Source: DATLXH01 sp035576005
Lineage (GTDB): Bacteria > Acidobacteriota > Thermoanaerobaculia > Gp7-AA8
DNA: 64,000 bases
Reading direction: 5' to 3'
Assembly: GCA_035576005.1 (NCBI GenBank)
Contig: DATLXH010000085.1
Location: 1 to 64,000, forward strand
Below the pieces are notes generated by a model. It was not told the origin of the DNA, ran no database searches, and saw only the letters and a program-made list of their open reading frames with translations. The position numbers and the translations under genes were made by a program. Each line of letters starts with the position of its first letter. The first letter of the stretch is position 1. Below are positions 44,111 to 53,634 of the stretch, piece after piece.

Positions 44111-45391
44111 CTACTTCACAATCAGCGGGGAGACGAGAATCTTGTCGATACGCCGCCCGTCCATATCGACGATCTCGAACCGCCACTGATCGACCTCGAA
44201 GGTGTCACCTTCCCTGGGGATCCTTCCCAGCTTACTGAGAGCGAACTGAGCGACAATCGTATGCTCATCGCTTTCGATTCCGCTCAGATTGACATGTCGC
44301 GAGAACGCGTCGAATTTCATCATCCCGTCCACCAGCAGCGTGCCGTCTTCGCGGATCGTCATCGACTCGCTATCGATGTCATCGCCCAGGATGGTACCTG
44401 CCAGGTCCGATCGGCTGATCATTCCCTCGATGCTCCCGATCTCGTCGAGCACAATGGCGTCCTGGCGGTCGTTCAACCGCATCAATCTCAGCACTTCCAG
44501 CGCACCTGTCTGCTCCCGGACCAGGAGTGGCGCTTTCATGATGGCCCGCAGATCAATTGGCTTCCCCGCGAAAAGAGCTGGGAGCATGTCCTTGATATCG
44601 ACAACCCCGAGCAGTTTGTCGAGGCTCCCGTCGACGACCGGGTACCTCGAATAGCGCGTAGCCACGATTCTCTGCTGAATGGATTCCGACGATCCATTCA
44701 CGTCCAGCCAGACCACTTCACGACGCGAGCGCAAGACAGTATCCGCGCGTCGTTCGCCGAGAGTGAACACGCCACGTACCATCCGCTCTTCTGCCGGATG
44801 AAACTCGCCTTGCGAGATTCCCGCTTTGATCATCGCCGTGAGCTCTTCGGCCGTCACCGTTTCATCGCGTGATTGCGGAAGACGCAGCAGTTTGAAGAGC
44901 ACGTCGGAGGATTTGGTGAGCAGCCAGACAGCGGGCCTCGAAAACCGGGAGATCGCCGACATCATCGGCGCGATGATTCCGGCCACCGTTTCTGCATTGG
45001 CAAGTGCGATGCGTTTCGGTACGAGCTCGCCGAGAATGACCGTCACAAATGTAATGACGAGCACTACGATAACGACACCAACTGTCTCGCCATGCGGCGC
45101 GATCCACGCCACTCGATCGAGCCGCATTGCGATCTGCTCGGCAATCGTGGCACCGCCGAAGACGCCCGTGAGAATGCCCACGAGTGTAATGCCGATCTGC
45201 ACAGTCGAGAGGAAATCGCCAGGATTCTCGGCAAGCTCGAGCGCGACTCTGGCGCGGCGATTACCCGAGCGGGCCCGGGTCTGAAGTCGCGACTTCCGCG
45301 CCGACACGATTGCAATCTCCGACAGCGCAAACACGCCGTTGGCAAGGACTAACGCCAGAATGAGAAGAACCTCGAGGGCGATAGTCGTCAT
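44111..45391 (-). CDS. CNNM/CorC (HlyC) family transporter with CBS pair
   Basis: 426 residues. An N-terminal DUF21/CNNM membrane domain (about 1-190, four segments, with ANGVFALSEIAIVSARKSRL and GELVPKRIALANAE) is followed by two CBS domains (about 210-335) and a CorC_HlyC C-terminal domain (about 345-425, FEVDQWRFEIVDMDGRRIDKI). Members are linked to magnesium or cobalt export and related ion homeostasis. The gene stands alone on the minus strand. Confidence 0.92.
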   Translation of the reverse strand: MTTIALEVLLILALVLANGVFALSEIAIVSARKSRLQTRARSGNRRARVALELAENPGDFLSTVQIGITLVGILTGVFGGATIAEQIAMRLDRVAWIAPHGETVGVVIVVLVITFVTVILGELVPKRIALANAETVAGIIAPMMSAISRFSRPAVWLLTKSSDVLFKLLRLPQSRDETVTAEELTAMIKAGISQGEFHPAEERMVRGVFTLGERRADTVLRSRREVVWLDVNGSSESIQQRIVATRYSRYPVVDGSLDKLLGVVDIKDMLPALFAGKPIDLRAIMKAPLLVREQTGALEVLRLMRLNDRQDAIVLDEIGSIEGMISRSDLAGTILGDDIDSESMTIREDGTLLVDGMMKFDAFSRHVNLSGIESDEHTIVAQFALSKLGRIPREGDTFEVDQWRFEIVDMDGRRIDKILVSPLIVK

Positions 45392-45631
45392 ACGTCAGAG
45401 GGTGCAATCAACCGACTGGAGTCTCATGCAGCCCGTGCCATGAGTCACGGCCGCACGGAATGCTGTCTTTCCATCACTGCATGCGGTTTGCGAATGTAGA
45501 GGAGGTCAGTGGCAAAGACATCCTCCGTTCCATGGGAAGCCGCGAGGCTCGATTGCATGACAAGTCCAAAGCAAATCGAGTGCCGCGCGCTCAATCAGGC
45601 CGCTACCAGGAAACGCTCCCCGTGACCGAGA

Positions 45632-48600
45632 CTACTCCATCCGGAGGAGCGGATCGCCAGATCCGTTGTCTGTGGAGAGGGTATAGACCGATACAGCTCC
45701 GCTGCCGGATACGACGTCAAAATCAAGCTCGAGATTGTGCAGGTCGCCGAGGGTGTCTCGTCCCGCCCCGAAAATCGCGCGCCCGATTTCGGCGACCATC
45801 ACCATTCCGCGAGGTGTGAGCTGATAATCCTTGAAGGCAACCGCGCGCACATTCGCCAGTCCTCCAGGCACCGGTGCCGCGTAACGAAGGGTGGCGCGTA
45901 CTGTGACGCTGGCTCCGGCGGTTTCAATGAGCGTGAAGCCCGTTCTGAATGTTCCTGGCTTGGCGGATGTGACATTGGCGGGAGAGGCGTCTTCGAGTCC
46001 GGTGATCTGCTTCGACCGGCCGACTTTCATCCCAGTCGAAAGCGCAACCGCCGGGACGGCCGTTCCAAAAAATCCCGGCTGACCACTCCGTGCGCTGATC
46101 GTTCGCGCTGAGATGGCCACGTTGCCGCTCGATGGCGTGAAGATCAGGTAGCCGCTGCCCGTCGAGAGTCCGAATATCTCTGAGAGAACGTCATTGATCA
46201 CTCGCGAACGGTTCGGCTCGATGGAGATTGTCCGATCGATGGCCGCCGGCGCAAGCGCGACGTTCTCCGGAGCCGGCACCGCAACAAAAGCGCGCTGGCC
46301 CCAGGAGCTGACCACGACCTGTTGAACGGAGGCCCCCACGCCGCTACCTCCTGCGGCCCGGCCCGAGACCCGGCGCCTCGAGGTGCCACCGGGAAAGAAA
46401 CTCAACGTCCCGCTCGCCGTCGATGCACCGCGGTTCATGAACACAAGCTCCGTTCGCGCCGTGGTCTGGCCCTGGCGGCTTTCGGCCAGGGAGATAAGTT
46501 GCGGCTCGCCAAGACCGCTGCCGTCCTTGCGAATTGTATCGGTCAGACTCGCTGAGTCGTTGGTCGTGGTATCGACCAGCACGAGCTGGCCGACAAGCTT
46601 TCCATTTCCGGTGTTCGTCAGAATCGCTCCTACTGCCCCCGCCGGCGCTGCGTCCGTTACCTCGAGTGGTCCAAACGGTGGAAGGGTGAGACTCCGCGTA
46701 CCGATTGTCGTTCCCAGCGTATCGACGAAATCGGCGCTGAGCGTCGTACTGAAGCCTGAAACCTCCTGAAGATAAAGGTCAGTTCTGGTCCCACTGTCCT
46801 TCCGCGCTCCGGGCACGTAAAGTTTTTCGCCGTTCGCCGCGCCGCGGTCGGACCGAAACACCGGGAGTGAGCCTCCGAAGAAGCCTCGAGGATTCATCGT
46901 TGCAAAGAGACTGGCATTCAGAGACAACCGCTCGGCACCCTGAGTGCGCAGCTGCAGGCTTCCGGCATCCGCACTGCGCTGGAAGACCGTCTGAACGACG
47001 GACGCGAACTGCACCGACACGTTAGGAGGAAGAGCCGCGATCGGCGCTGATTTGGCAGCCGTTGAAGGACTTCCGCTCGGAATGTAGAAGAGGCTAACCT
47101 GATTCTGCAGCGGGGTTGGAGAAAAGGCATTGACGAGCGACAGGTCGGTCACTCGTCCGGCTTTCTGTACGAGCGCAGGAAGGAAGAGCGCAATCTCACC
47201 GGGTGCGAGAGCCTGCAAAACAGTCGAAGTGATGATCGGCGCCGCAGTGTGGATGACCGTGACCGGACGATTGCTCGTGGGAGGAGGGCCGTTCATCGGC
47301 TTGATCCGGGAGGCAGTGAGAGCGCTGCCGGAGCCGTCGAAATAGTTCAGGGTGAGACTGCCTGTGACCGATCCGTTCGGCGCATTGCCGTCCGGTCTCT
47401 TGCTCCGGTCAATGGTGAACGTCACCGTCACGGTCTGACCTGGAGGAATCGTGATGACGCCTGCCTGTGGAACCATCCAAAGAACATCCGAGACCAGGAT
47501 TCCCTGGAGCGTAGCCGAACCGTTGTTCGTGAAAGTCAGGGAACCGTCCCGCGTAGTGGTGTCCACGCGGTTCGTGGACGGTACAGGATTGACGACTCCA
47601 ACGGGAGGGGCAGCCACGAGGAGACGCACCGGAATGCTCAGTCCTGCGGGAACTCCCGGCCCGGTCACGTTGACGGCGCCCTGGTAACTCCCCGGACCCT
47701 GCGCTGTTCCGGTAAGAATGATTGTCTGACTCGCTCCCGGCGCGATCGAAAGGGAGCTCGGAGTGACCGTAAAGAACGAGGCACCGGTGGTAGAGAAACT
47801 CACCGTTGTAGCAGCGCCACCTACATTCGTCAGAACGAACCGGTCGGCGGCCCCTCCTGCGTTTGGCGTTTGGAGCATGCCCAGCGGGAAGGCAGCGACG
47901 ATCACTGCCGGGTCGGTGATCACCTCCACCCGAACGCTGGCTGTGGTGGTGCCACCAGGACCGGTGGCGGTGAGCGTGTAGGTGGTGCTGAACGTGGGCT
48001 GAACGTTCACCGTGCCGCTGAGAGCCACTGCCCCGACGCCCTGATCGATGGTCACCGCCGTTGCGTTCGCGGTCGAAAAGAGGAGAGTCGATGGCAAACC
48101 CGTGCGCGCGGGATTCGGGGAAGCGGTGAACGAGATGATCGCTGGTTTGACTACCGGAGGTTCGCCCTCGCCGGTGACGAGGTTGTCTATCGCGAAAAAT
48201 GTGTCGGTCGGTTGGGATGACAGGACGATTCTGTCGAACGGGGTGGTCAAGCTGAATACGACTCTCCCCTCGGCTACCTCCCCAGGAACTGTCGTGGTGG
48301 GCTGTGTCACGCTGCCGACGGCCGTCGAGCCTCGAAACGCCTGGACCAGCATCGACGTTGCACCCGCCGTTACCGAATTCTGAGCAAAGTCGAAACTAAC
48401 GCTCGTGACAGCGGTTGCAAAACGGATCTCGAGAGACCCTGAGGTGTCAGGTTGAACCAGAACTTGCCCGGTCAATCGCTGAAAGAACGAGGGGACGATG
48501 ATGAACGAGCCGGCGGGATTCGGAACGAACGTGATTCCTGTGACATTCAGTTGTTCAGCTGGTGTACCGGTCGCGAAAGAATCGAAATTCGTCGAGTAAT

Positions 48601-48670
48601 TCTGGGCGACTGCCGGCAATGCGACCAGAACGCTCAATACAACAGCCAGCGACACAGCGTGACGATTCAT
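45632..48670 (-). CDS. large secreted protein with Ig-like repeats, unknown function
   Basis: 1012 residues with a signal peptide ending LPAVAQ. The first ~170 residues form a jelly-roll-like domain (FDSF.TG, FDFAQNS, ID). An Ig-like domain follows (about 180-255, FTASPNPARTGLPSTLLFSTANATAV), then an HYDIN/ASPM-like transmembrane-free beta domain (about 260-350). The rest is beta-rich and repetitive, with no enzyme motif that I can see. Such proteins are common in Acidobacteriota secretomes; role not known. It is flanked by the transporter gene and a palindromic repeat. Confidence 0.75.
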   Translation of the reverse strand: MNRHAVSLAVVLSVLVALPAVAQNYSTNFDSFATGTPAEQLNVTGITFVPNPAGSFIIVPSFFQRLTGQVLVQPDTSGSLEIRFATAVTSVSFDFAQNSVTAGATSMLVQAFRGSTAVGSVTQPTTTVPGEVAEGRVVFSLTTPFDRIVLSSQPTDTFFAIDNLVTGEGEPPVVKPAIISFTASPNPARTGLPSTLLFSTANATAVTIDQGVGAVALSGTVNVQPTFSTTYTLTATGPGGTTTASVRVEVITDPAVIVAAFPLGMLQTPNAGGAADRFVLTNVGGAATTVSFSTTGASFFTVTPSSLSIAPGASQTIILTGTAQGPGSYQGAVNVTGPGVPAGLSIPVRLLVAAPPVGVVNPVPSTNRVDTTTRDGSLTFTNNGSATLQGILVSDVLWMVPQAGVITIPPGQTVTVTFTIDRSKRPDGNAPNGSVTGSLTLNYFDGSGSALTASRIKPMNGPPPTSNRPVTVIHTAAPIITSTVLQALAPGEIALFLPALVQKAGRVTDLSLVNAFSPTPLQNQVSLFYIPSGSPSTAAKSAPIAALPPNVSVQFASVVQTVFQRSADAGSLQLRTQGAERLSLNASLFATMNPRGFFGGSLPVFRSDRGAANGEKLYVPGARKDSGTRTDLYLQEVSGFSTTLSADFVDTLGTTIGTRSLTLPPFGPLEVTDAAPAGAVGAILTNTGNGKLVGQLVLVDTTTNDSASLTDTIRKDGSGLGEPQLISLAESRQGQTTARTELVFMNRGASTASGTLSFFPGGTSRRRVSGRAAGGSGVGASVQQVVVSSWGQRAFVAVPAPENVALAPAAIDRTISIEPNRSRVINDVLSEIFGLSTGSGYLIFTPSSGNVAISARTISARSGQPGFFGTAVPAVALSTGMKVGRSKQITGLEDASPANVTSAKPGTFRTGFTLIETAGASVTVRATLRYAAPVPGGLANVRAVAFKDYQLTPRGMVMVAEIGRAIFGAGRDTLGDLHNLELDFDVVSGSGAVSVYTLSTDNGSGDPLLRME

Positions 48671-48894
48671 GGATTCCCCCGACGATTTGAACGCAAAAGT
48701 CTATCGAACGTTGAACCAGTAGACCACAACCCGTGACGCCATGCTCAGCGCGACCGTCAGTTGATGGCAACCGTCGCCCTGCCCCGCCGTTCTGACGCCG
48801 GAGATTCATTCTAAGGACCGCGATGTGGGCACATCGACTCGGTGGCGTAGTGGACAACGGCTGCAACGAAGTGAACCCGCACGAATCGAGGACC
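48671..48894. other. intergenic gap, nothing recognised
   Basis: Between the start of the secreted-protein gene and the repeat copy at 48895. It probably holds the promoter of the secreted-protein gene. A stretch near 48840 (CGGTGGCGTAGTGGAC) looks superficially tRNA-like but forms no cloverleaf. Confidence 0.3.
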
Positions 48895-49080
48895 TAAGCC
48901 CGCATTTATCACAGACCTTCGCCGCGAGACGACGGATAGCAGCCTGTCTGCTTCGTTGCACGCCAATTTCGCTCCTCGACATAGTGTCGACTATGCCTTC
49001 GTCGCAAAATCGCCGCGCGCCTCGCATCCAGGCCACTCTCCGCCGTCTCACGACAAAGGTCCGTGAGAAATGCGGGCTAA
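48895..49080 (-). repeat. long palindromic intergenic repeat, full copy (186 bp)
   Basis: Same family as 17980 but in opposite orientation: TAAGCCCGCATTTATCACA at the left and GTGAGAAATGCGGGCTAA at the right, with the centre GACATAGTGTC. The arms are imperfect inverted copies. It ends 23 bases before the SDR start codon and must therefore be part of the SDR leader or promoter region. Confidence 0.85.
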
Positions 49081-49103
49081 CCCCTTCGAATACAATCCTT
49101 CGC

Positions 49104-49802
49104 ATGAGAATCGAAGATGTTCGTGCGCTGGTAACAGGCGGTGGTTCAGGAATCGGCAAAGAGATCGCGCGGCAACTCGCCTCTCGAGGGGGCAGGGTTG
49201 TGATTGCGGGCCGGAGGGAGAAAACGCTCAGAGATTCCGCCACGGAGATCGGTGCGATTGCGGTGCGTGGTGACGTGAGTGTTGAGACCGACGCCGTGAA
49301 CCTCGTGCGTCAGACGATCGAAAGTCTCGGCGGCTACAACACCTTGATCAACAATGCCGGGTCCGGCGCGTTCGCGCCTCTCGTCGATACGACCCTCGAG
49401 GAGATGCAGAGCGTTTTCGCCACGAACGTCTTCGGAGCCATGCTGATGGCCCGTGAATCGGCGCGTCACTTCGTGACGAAGAATTACGGCAACATCATTA
49501 ACGTCGCATCGAGCGCAGGGCTCCGTGGCTTTGCGGGAGGCACGAGCTACGCTTCGAGTAAGTTTGCGTTGTCCGGCATGACCGAATGCTGGCGCTCAGA
49601 ACTGCGCAAGAGCAACATCCGCGTGATGCAGATCAACCCCAGCGAAGTGCAGACCGACTTTTTTCGCGAGCCGGCATTCAGCGAGAGGAAACTCCAGGCG
49701 GTCGACATCGCGCACGCCGTCATCTCCATGCTCGAGATGGAAAATCGCGGTTTCATCACCGAGGTGTCCGTGTGGGCAACCAATCCCGATGGAAATTCGT
49801 AG
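49104..49802 (+). CDS. short-chain dehydrogenase/reductase
   Basis: 232 residues from ATG 49104. NAD(P)-binding motif TGGGSGIG near residue 10, NNAG (about 85-88), catalytic S (ASSAG) and Y-x-x-x-K (SYASSK). The size and the C-terminal INPSEVQTDFF suggest a FabG-like or 3-hydroxyacyl reductase activity; the substrate cannot be told. The longer frame that extends upstream is part of the repeat and was rejected. Confidence 0.92.
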   Translation: MRIEDVRALVTGGGSGIGKEIARQLASRGGRVVIAGRREKTLRDSATEIGAIAVRGDVSVETDAVNLVRQTIESLGGYNTLINNAGSGAFAPLVDTTLEEMQSVFATNVFGAMLMARESARHFVTKNYGNIINVASSAGLRGFAGGTSYASSKFALSGMTECWRSELRKSNIRVMQINPSEVQTDFFREPAFSERKLQAVDIAHAVISMLEMENRGFITEVSVWATNPDGNS

Positions 49803-49876
49803 GCGGTCGCGTCCGAAACGGTCTCGGCCCCATGCCACGCGGCCGCGGCCCTATCCCCGCACACGAAACAAGAAAG

Positions 49877-49902
49877 GCGGCCACTGGGGGCCGCCCTTCA
49901 GA
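49877..49902. terminator. bidirectional hairpin between SDR and RRM genes
   Basis: AGGCGGCC and GGCCGCCCT form a stem with a loop of about six bases between the convergent SDR and RRM genes. On the minus strand it is followed by TTTCTTG, which makes it a fair terminator for the RRM gene. Confidence 0.55.
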
Positions 49903-49921
49903 AATTGGTACGTGTGAGCTC

Positions 49922-50404
49922 TCAGAGGCTGCGCTTCTTGCCGCGCAGGCCGCGGCGGCTTCCCTTCTCTTTTCGGACGGGCGCGTTTACGGGATAGTCT
50001 CCACCCCCGCCGTATCCGCCGCCACCACCACCCTCATATCCTCCGCCACCACCGCCACCCTGATAGCCACCACCTCCGCCACCACCCTGGTAGCCTCCCC
50101 CGCCGCCGCCCGGACGCGGGGACGGTCTTGGGGCGAATCCACCAGGAGGACGCTCTCCTCTCTCGCGGGCTTCACTGACGTTCAGTTTGCGACCCTGAAA
50201 GTCCTGGCCGTTGAGATCGGTCACGGCACGAGCGGCTTCCTCGTCAGTCCCCATCTCAACGAAGGCAAACCCTCGCGAGCGACCGGTTTCCCGATCTGTC
50301 ATGACTGTGGCCGACAGGCAGTTGCCGACGGCGGCGAAACAATTCTTGAGATCTTCGCTGGTCGAATTAAAAGAGAGATTGCCAACGAACAGTTTCTTAC
50401 CCAC
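49922..50404 (-). CDS. glycine-rich RRM RNA-binding protein
   Basis: 160 residues; GTG start with AAGGAG seven bases before it. One RRM at 1-80: RNP2 KLFVGNLS, RNP1 SRGFAFVEM. The C-terminal tail (about 95-145) is a series of GGGGGGGYQ/E blocks, followed by a basic end. This is the cyanobacterial/proteobacterial Rbp type, often linked to cold response. It binds single-stranded RNA; the glycine-tyrosine tail may promote self-association. The upstream 340 bases (50405-50744) are shared with the receiver gene and show no clear promoter. Confidence 0.93.
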   Translation of the reverse strand: MGKKLFVGNLSFNSTSEDLKNCFAAVGNCLSATVMTDRETGRSRGFAFVEMGTDEEAARAVTDLNGQDFQGRKLNVSEARERGERPPGGFAPRPSPRPGGGGGGYQGGGGGGGYQGGGGGGGYEGGGGGGYGGGGDYPVNAPVRKEKGSRRGLRGKKRSL

Positions 50405-50744
50405 TCAATGCTCCTTGATGACGGTCTGCGCCTGGTGTGCGCGGCTGATTGTGTCGGGACGTTTACGCATAACGCGCGCCACGGGCGGCCAAATTCTCGC
50501 TTTTGCTTTCCCTCACGATAAAGAGGGAAGATGTCGGGAGAGCACTTTCGATGACGACGCCCAGTTGCGCTGCATTCTACATTCGCCTCGCCCGTCCTGA
50601 CGTCGTTTTGACGCGACCTCTGACGGCGGGCTCACCAGCCCCACCTAGAATGCAGCAAGGTACTCAAACGAAGCTGCTGACCAGATGCGTGAGGCGACTA
50701 TGTTCGGAGATGTTTTTAAACGGTTGAATGAAGGAAATCTCACC

Positions 50745-51125
50745 ATGTCTCTACCTCCCGGTTTCAAGGTCCTTCTGGTGGACGACAACCCTCTGGTCCT
50801 CAAGCTTGGTCGCGCGATCGTGGAGCGGGAGGGTCTGAGCGCATTCACCGCGTCGACCTGGATCGATCTGAATCGTGAGCTCGCATCACAACGGCCAGAC
50901 CTGATCCTGATGGACATCAACATGCCGGTGATGAAGGGCAATCGACTGAGCGAGCTTTTAAAGTCGAAGCCGAGTCTGAGCGGTGTTCCCATCGTTCTGA
51001 TGTCCGACCTCCCCGAGGACTCGCTCCAGCAGATGTTCGCGAGCTCCGGGGCCGACGCGTGGATCAGGAAACCACTCACTCGCGACAAGATCGTGAGCCT
51101 GGTTACGAAGTTCAGCGCGGCATAA
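50745..51125 (+). CDS. stand-alone response regulator receiver protein
   Basis: 126 residues from ATG 50745, chosen because AAGGAA lies about nine bases before it; an ATG further upstream would add 20 residues. A single CheY-like domain: VLLVDDNPLV (acid pocket), LILMDINMP (phospho-acceptor), and IRKP (lysine). No output domain, and no kinase gene nearby. Confidence 0.92.
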   Translation: MSLPPGFKVLLVDDNPLVLKLGRAIVEREGLSAFTASTWIDLNRELASQRPDLILMDINMPVMKGNRLSELLKSKPSLSGVPIVLMSDLPEDSLQQMFASSGADAWIRKPLTRDKIVSLVTKFSAA

Positions 51126-51768
51126 GCCCGCTGGCAACTTCCTTCAGGGGAGACCGGCACCGCACAAGGGAGTCGAGCAACGTTAGCCCGCATTTCTCAC
51201 AGAATGCGAGCGTAGGGACGCACGGCGTGCGTCCGGTACCCTGTCCCTGATCGAGAAGATTGTCGTCGGCCATCGCTTTGGACGAGGGTTCATGCCGGGG
51301 ATGCAGAATTCCTGATGCGAATGTCTGGGTGGCGGACGCAGGCCCTGCGTCCCTACACCCGCCCCGGTTGCGCTCGACACAGTGTCAACTATGCTCTCGT
51401 CGCGAAACCGTCGTGCGCCTCGCATCCAGGCCGCTCTCGGCACCTCGCGGCGAGGGCCTGTGAGAAAAGCGGGTTAGGGCAGCCACTCTTGTCTGTCACG
51501 CGATAATGTCTGTTCTTTGGAAAACCGGGCTGGCCAGGATTCACGGCAGCGCAGACACCGCCCAAAGCAGTAGTGCCCGCCCTCATATGGTGAAAAAAAC
51601 GGTGACTCCACCTGGCAGACTGCTTGACTCACTCGGAGCCGGTCGATAAACTCCGATTTTGTCGCCTGTCAACAAGTTAGCGCCTGTTGAGCCTCGCGAT
51701 CGAACCGCGAGATCCAGGCTCTCAGCCTGTAGTTGCGGCCCCTAAACTGTCAGGAGGTCTGTCGTTTC
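51126..51768 (+). promoter_or_regulatory. rpsA upstream region with two leader hairpins
   Basis: Apart from the composite repeat at 51183-51476, the last part is the rpsA leader. It contains two perfect hairpins just before the ribosome site: CTCGCG/CGCGAG at 51693-51711 and CAGGCT/AGCCTG at 51715-51729, then AGGAGGT at 51752-51758. In E. coli ribosomal protein S1 represses its own translation through leader hairpins; the same mode is possible here, but the structures are not shown to be homologous. Confidence 0.45.
51183..51476 (-). repeat. composite copy of the long palindromic repeat with an inserted palindromic segment
   Basis: It begins TTAGCCCGCATTTCTCACAG and ends TGTGAGAAAAGCGGGTTA like the family, and its right ~110 bases match the arm seen at 17980 (complement). 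Most of the left arm is replaced by about 150 bases flanked by two short palindromes: GTAGGGACGCACGGCGTGCG at 51212 and GGACGCAGGCCCTGCGTCC near 51335. This looks like one repeat element inserted in another. Confidence 0.7.
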
Positions 51769-53553
51769 ATGCCGTCAAGCGATGATCCCAGTAAGCAGAA
51801 GCCATCCACTCGCCCCGCCCCGGGCAACGATCTCGAAGGGTTCGGGATGGATGAACTGCTCAAGATGTATGACCAGAAAATGGCGGAGTTCTCCGAAGGA
51901 GACATCGTCGCTGGTCGCGTGCTCAAAGTGCGGGCCAACGAGGTCATCGTCGACATTGGCTACAAGTCGGAGGGAATCCTCTACGCGAGCGAGTTGCGCG
52001 GACCGCTTGCCGAGCTCAAGCCGGGCGATCAGATTCAGGTCTTCATCGAAAGGCTTGAAGACCCTTCGGGCCACGTAATTCTTTCGAGCGAGAAAGCTGA
52101 GCGGATGCTCGTGTGGGACAAGATCGAAGAAGCCTTCCGGGACAGCACTCCGATCACCGGTCATGTGATCGACCGCGTCAAGGGCGGTCTCGCTGTCGAC
52201 GTGGGCGTGAAGGCTTTCCTGCCCGGCTCCCTCATCGATGTCAAGCCGGTTAAGAATGTGGATGCTCTGAAAGGTCAGGAGCTGACGTTCAAGGTTGTTT
52301 CATTCGACAAGAAACGGAACAACGTCGTTCTTTCGCGACGCGCGATCGTGGAAGTAGAAAACGAGGGGCGTAAGAAGATCACGTTTCAAAACCTTCAGGA
52401 AGGTAAGTTGACGCATGGAGTGGTCAAGAACCTGACCGACTACGGAGCATTCGTCGATCTTGGTGGCGTGGACGGCCTGCTTCATATCACCGACATCTCG
52501 TGGGGCCGGGTTGGACACCCTTCGGAGTTCTTCAACATCGGTGACGAAATCGAAGTCGTCGTGCTCAAGTTCGATCCTCACCAGGAGCGGGTCTCCCTTG
52601 GCTACAAGCAGAAGAGCCCCGATCCATGGAGCGACGTGGTGGATCGTTACCCGCTCGGAACGCGACTTCGTGGCAAGGTCGTCTCGCTCGCCGACTACGG
52701 CGCTTTTGTCGAGCTCGAGGATGGAGTCGAAGGACTGATTCACATCTCCGAGATGTCGTGGACCAAGAAGGTCAGGCCCTCGAAGTTGCTCACGATCGGC
52801 GAGACTGTCGAAGCCGTGGTCTCCGATGTCAACGTTTCGAACCGGCGCATTTCGCTTTCACTCAAGGCGCTCGAGCAGAACCCCTGGGATACCATCTCGG
52901 AGCGCTATCCCGTAGGCGCGACCGTCTCCGGCAAGGTTCGAAATCTCACGGACTTTGGCGCTTTCGTAGAGGTGGAAGATGGGATCGACGGCCTGATCCA
53001 CATCTCCGACATGTCGTGGAACCGGCGGCTCAAGCATCCGAGTGAAGTACTCAAGAAAGGCGACGCGGTCACCGCGCGCGTGACGAGTGTCGACGGCGAC
53101 AATCAGCGGCTGTCTCTCTCGATCAAAGAGTTCGTGCCGAATGAATGGGACAATTTCGCGAAGGCGCATGCGGTGGGCGACGAGCTGATCGGATCGGTAT
53201 CGAAAATTACGGACTTCGGAATGTTCATTCGAATCGCCGAGGGCGTCGAGGGGCTCGCCCATGTCTCTGAGATCGATCGTGACGGCAAGTCACGACTCGA
53301 TAAAATGTTCGTTGGGGGAGACTCCGTTCGCGCTCGAATCATCAAGATCGACTGGAGCGAGAAAAAGATCGGGCTGTCACTTCGTGACACAGAGCCTCTG
53401 ACTGATGAAGAGCGCGAAAAGCATCAGGCCGAGGAAGCAGAGGCTGGCAGACAGAACTCTGAGAGTGAGACGACCGCTTCGGACTCAGCCACAGAAGACG
53501 GTGAGGTCCCTGTCAAAGAACAGAGTGAACCGGACGACGATGAAAAGAGCTGA
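51769..53553 (+). CDS. rpsA: 30S ribosomal protein S1
   Basis: 594 residues from ATG 51769, with AGGAGGT ten bases upstream; the longer frame without a ribosome site was rejected. Six S1/OB domains are visible, spaced about 85 residues apart (GDIVAGRVLKV, GHVIDRVKGGLAVDVG, GVVKNLTDYGAFVDLG, GKVVSLADYGAFVELE, GKVRNLTDFGAFVEVE, GSVSKITDFGMFIRIAEG). The tail is acidic and repetitive. S1 carries mRNA to the 30S subunit. Confidence 0.97.
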   Translation: MPSSDDPSKQKPSTRPAPGNDLEGFGMDELLKMYDQKMAEFSEGDIVAGRVLKVRANEVIVDIGYKSEGILYASELRGPLAELKPGDQIQVFIERLEDPSGHVILSSEKAERMLVWDKIEEAFRDSTPITGHVIDRVKGGLAVDVGVKAFLPGSLIDVKPVKNVDALKGQELTFKVVSFDKKRNNVVLSRRAIVEVENEGRKKITFQNLQEGKLTHGVVKNLTDYGAFVDLGGVDGLLHITDISWGRVGHPSEFFNIGDEIEVVVLKFDPHQERVSLGYKQKSPDPWSDVVDRYPLGTRLRGKVVSLADYGAFVELEDGVEGLIHISEMSWTKKVRPSKLLTIGETVEAVVSDVNVSNRRISLSLKALEQNPWDTISERYPVGATVSGKVRNLTDFGAFVEVEDGIDGLIHISDMSWNRRLKHPSEVLKKGDAVTARVTSVDGDNQRLSLSIKEFVPNEWDNFAKAHAVGDELIGSVSKITDFGMFIRIAEGVEGLAHVSEIDRDGKSRLDKMFVGGDSVRARIIKIDWSEKKIGLSLRDTEPLTDEEREKHQAEEAEAGRQNSESETTASDSATEDGEVPVKEQSEPDDDEKS

Positions 53554-53634
53554 CGCACGCGGCCGAGACTGTCACATGGGCGGTCGCAACTACGGACACC
53601 TCTCTTGCGATTCCTCTCAATACAGAGGGGCTCG

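Noticed and set aside
48830..48895. tRNA-like look of GGTGGCGTAGTGGACAAC
   Set aside because: No anticodon arm, T-arm or acceptor pairing can be drawn.
48825..49103. Long N-terminal extension of the SDR
   Set aside because: It reads through the repeat element; the SDR fold starts at ATG 49104.
49990..50110. Short repeated blocks that might suggest a CRISPR-like array
   Set aside because: They encode the glycine-tyrosine tail of the RRM protein; no spacers and no cas genes.
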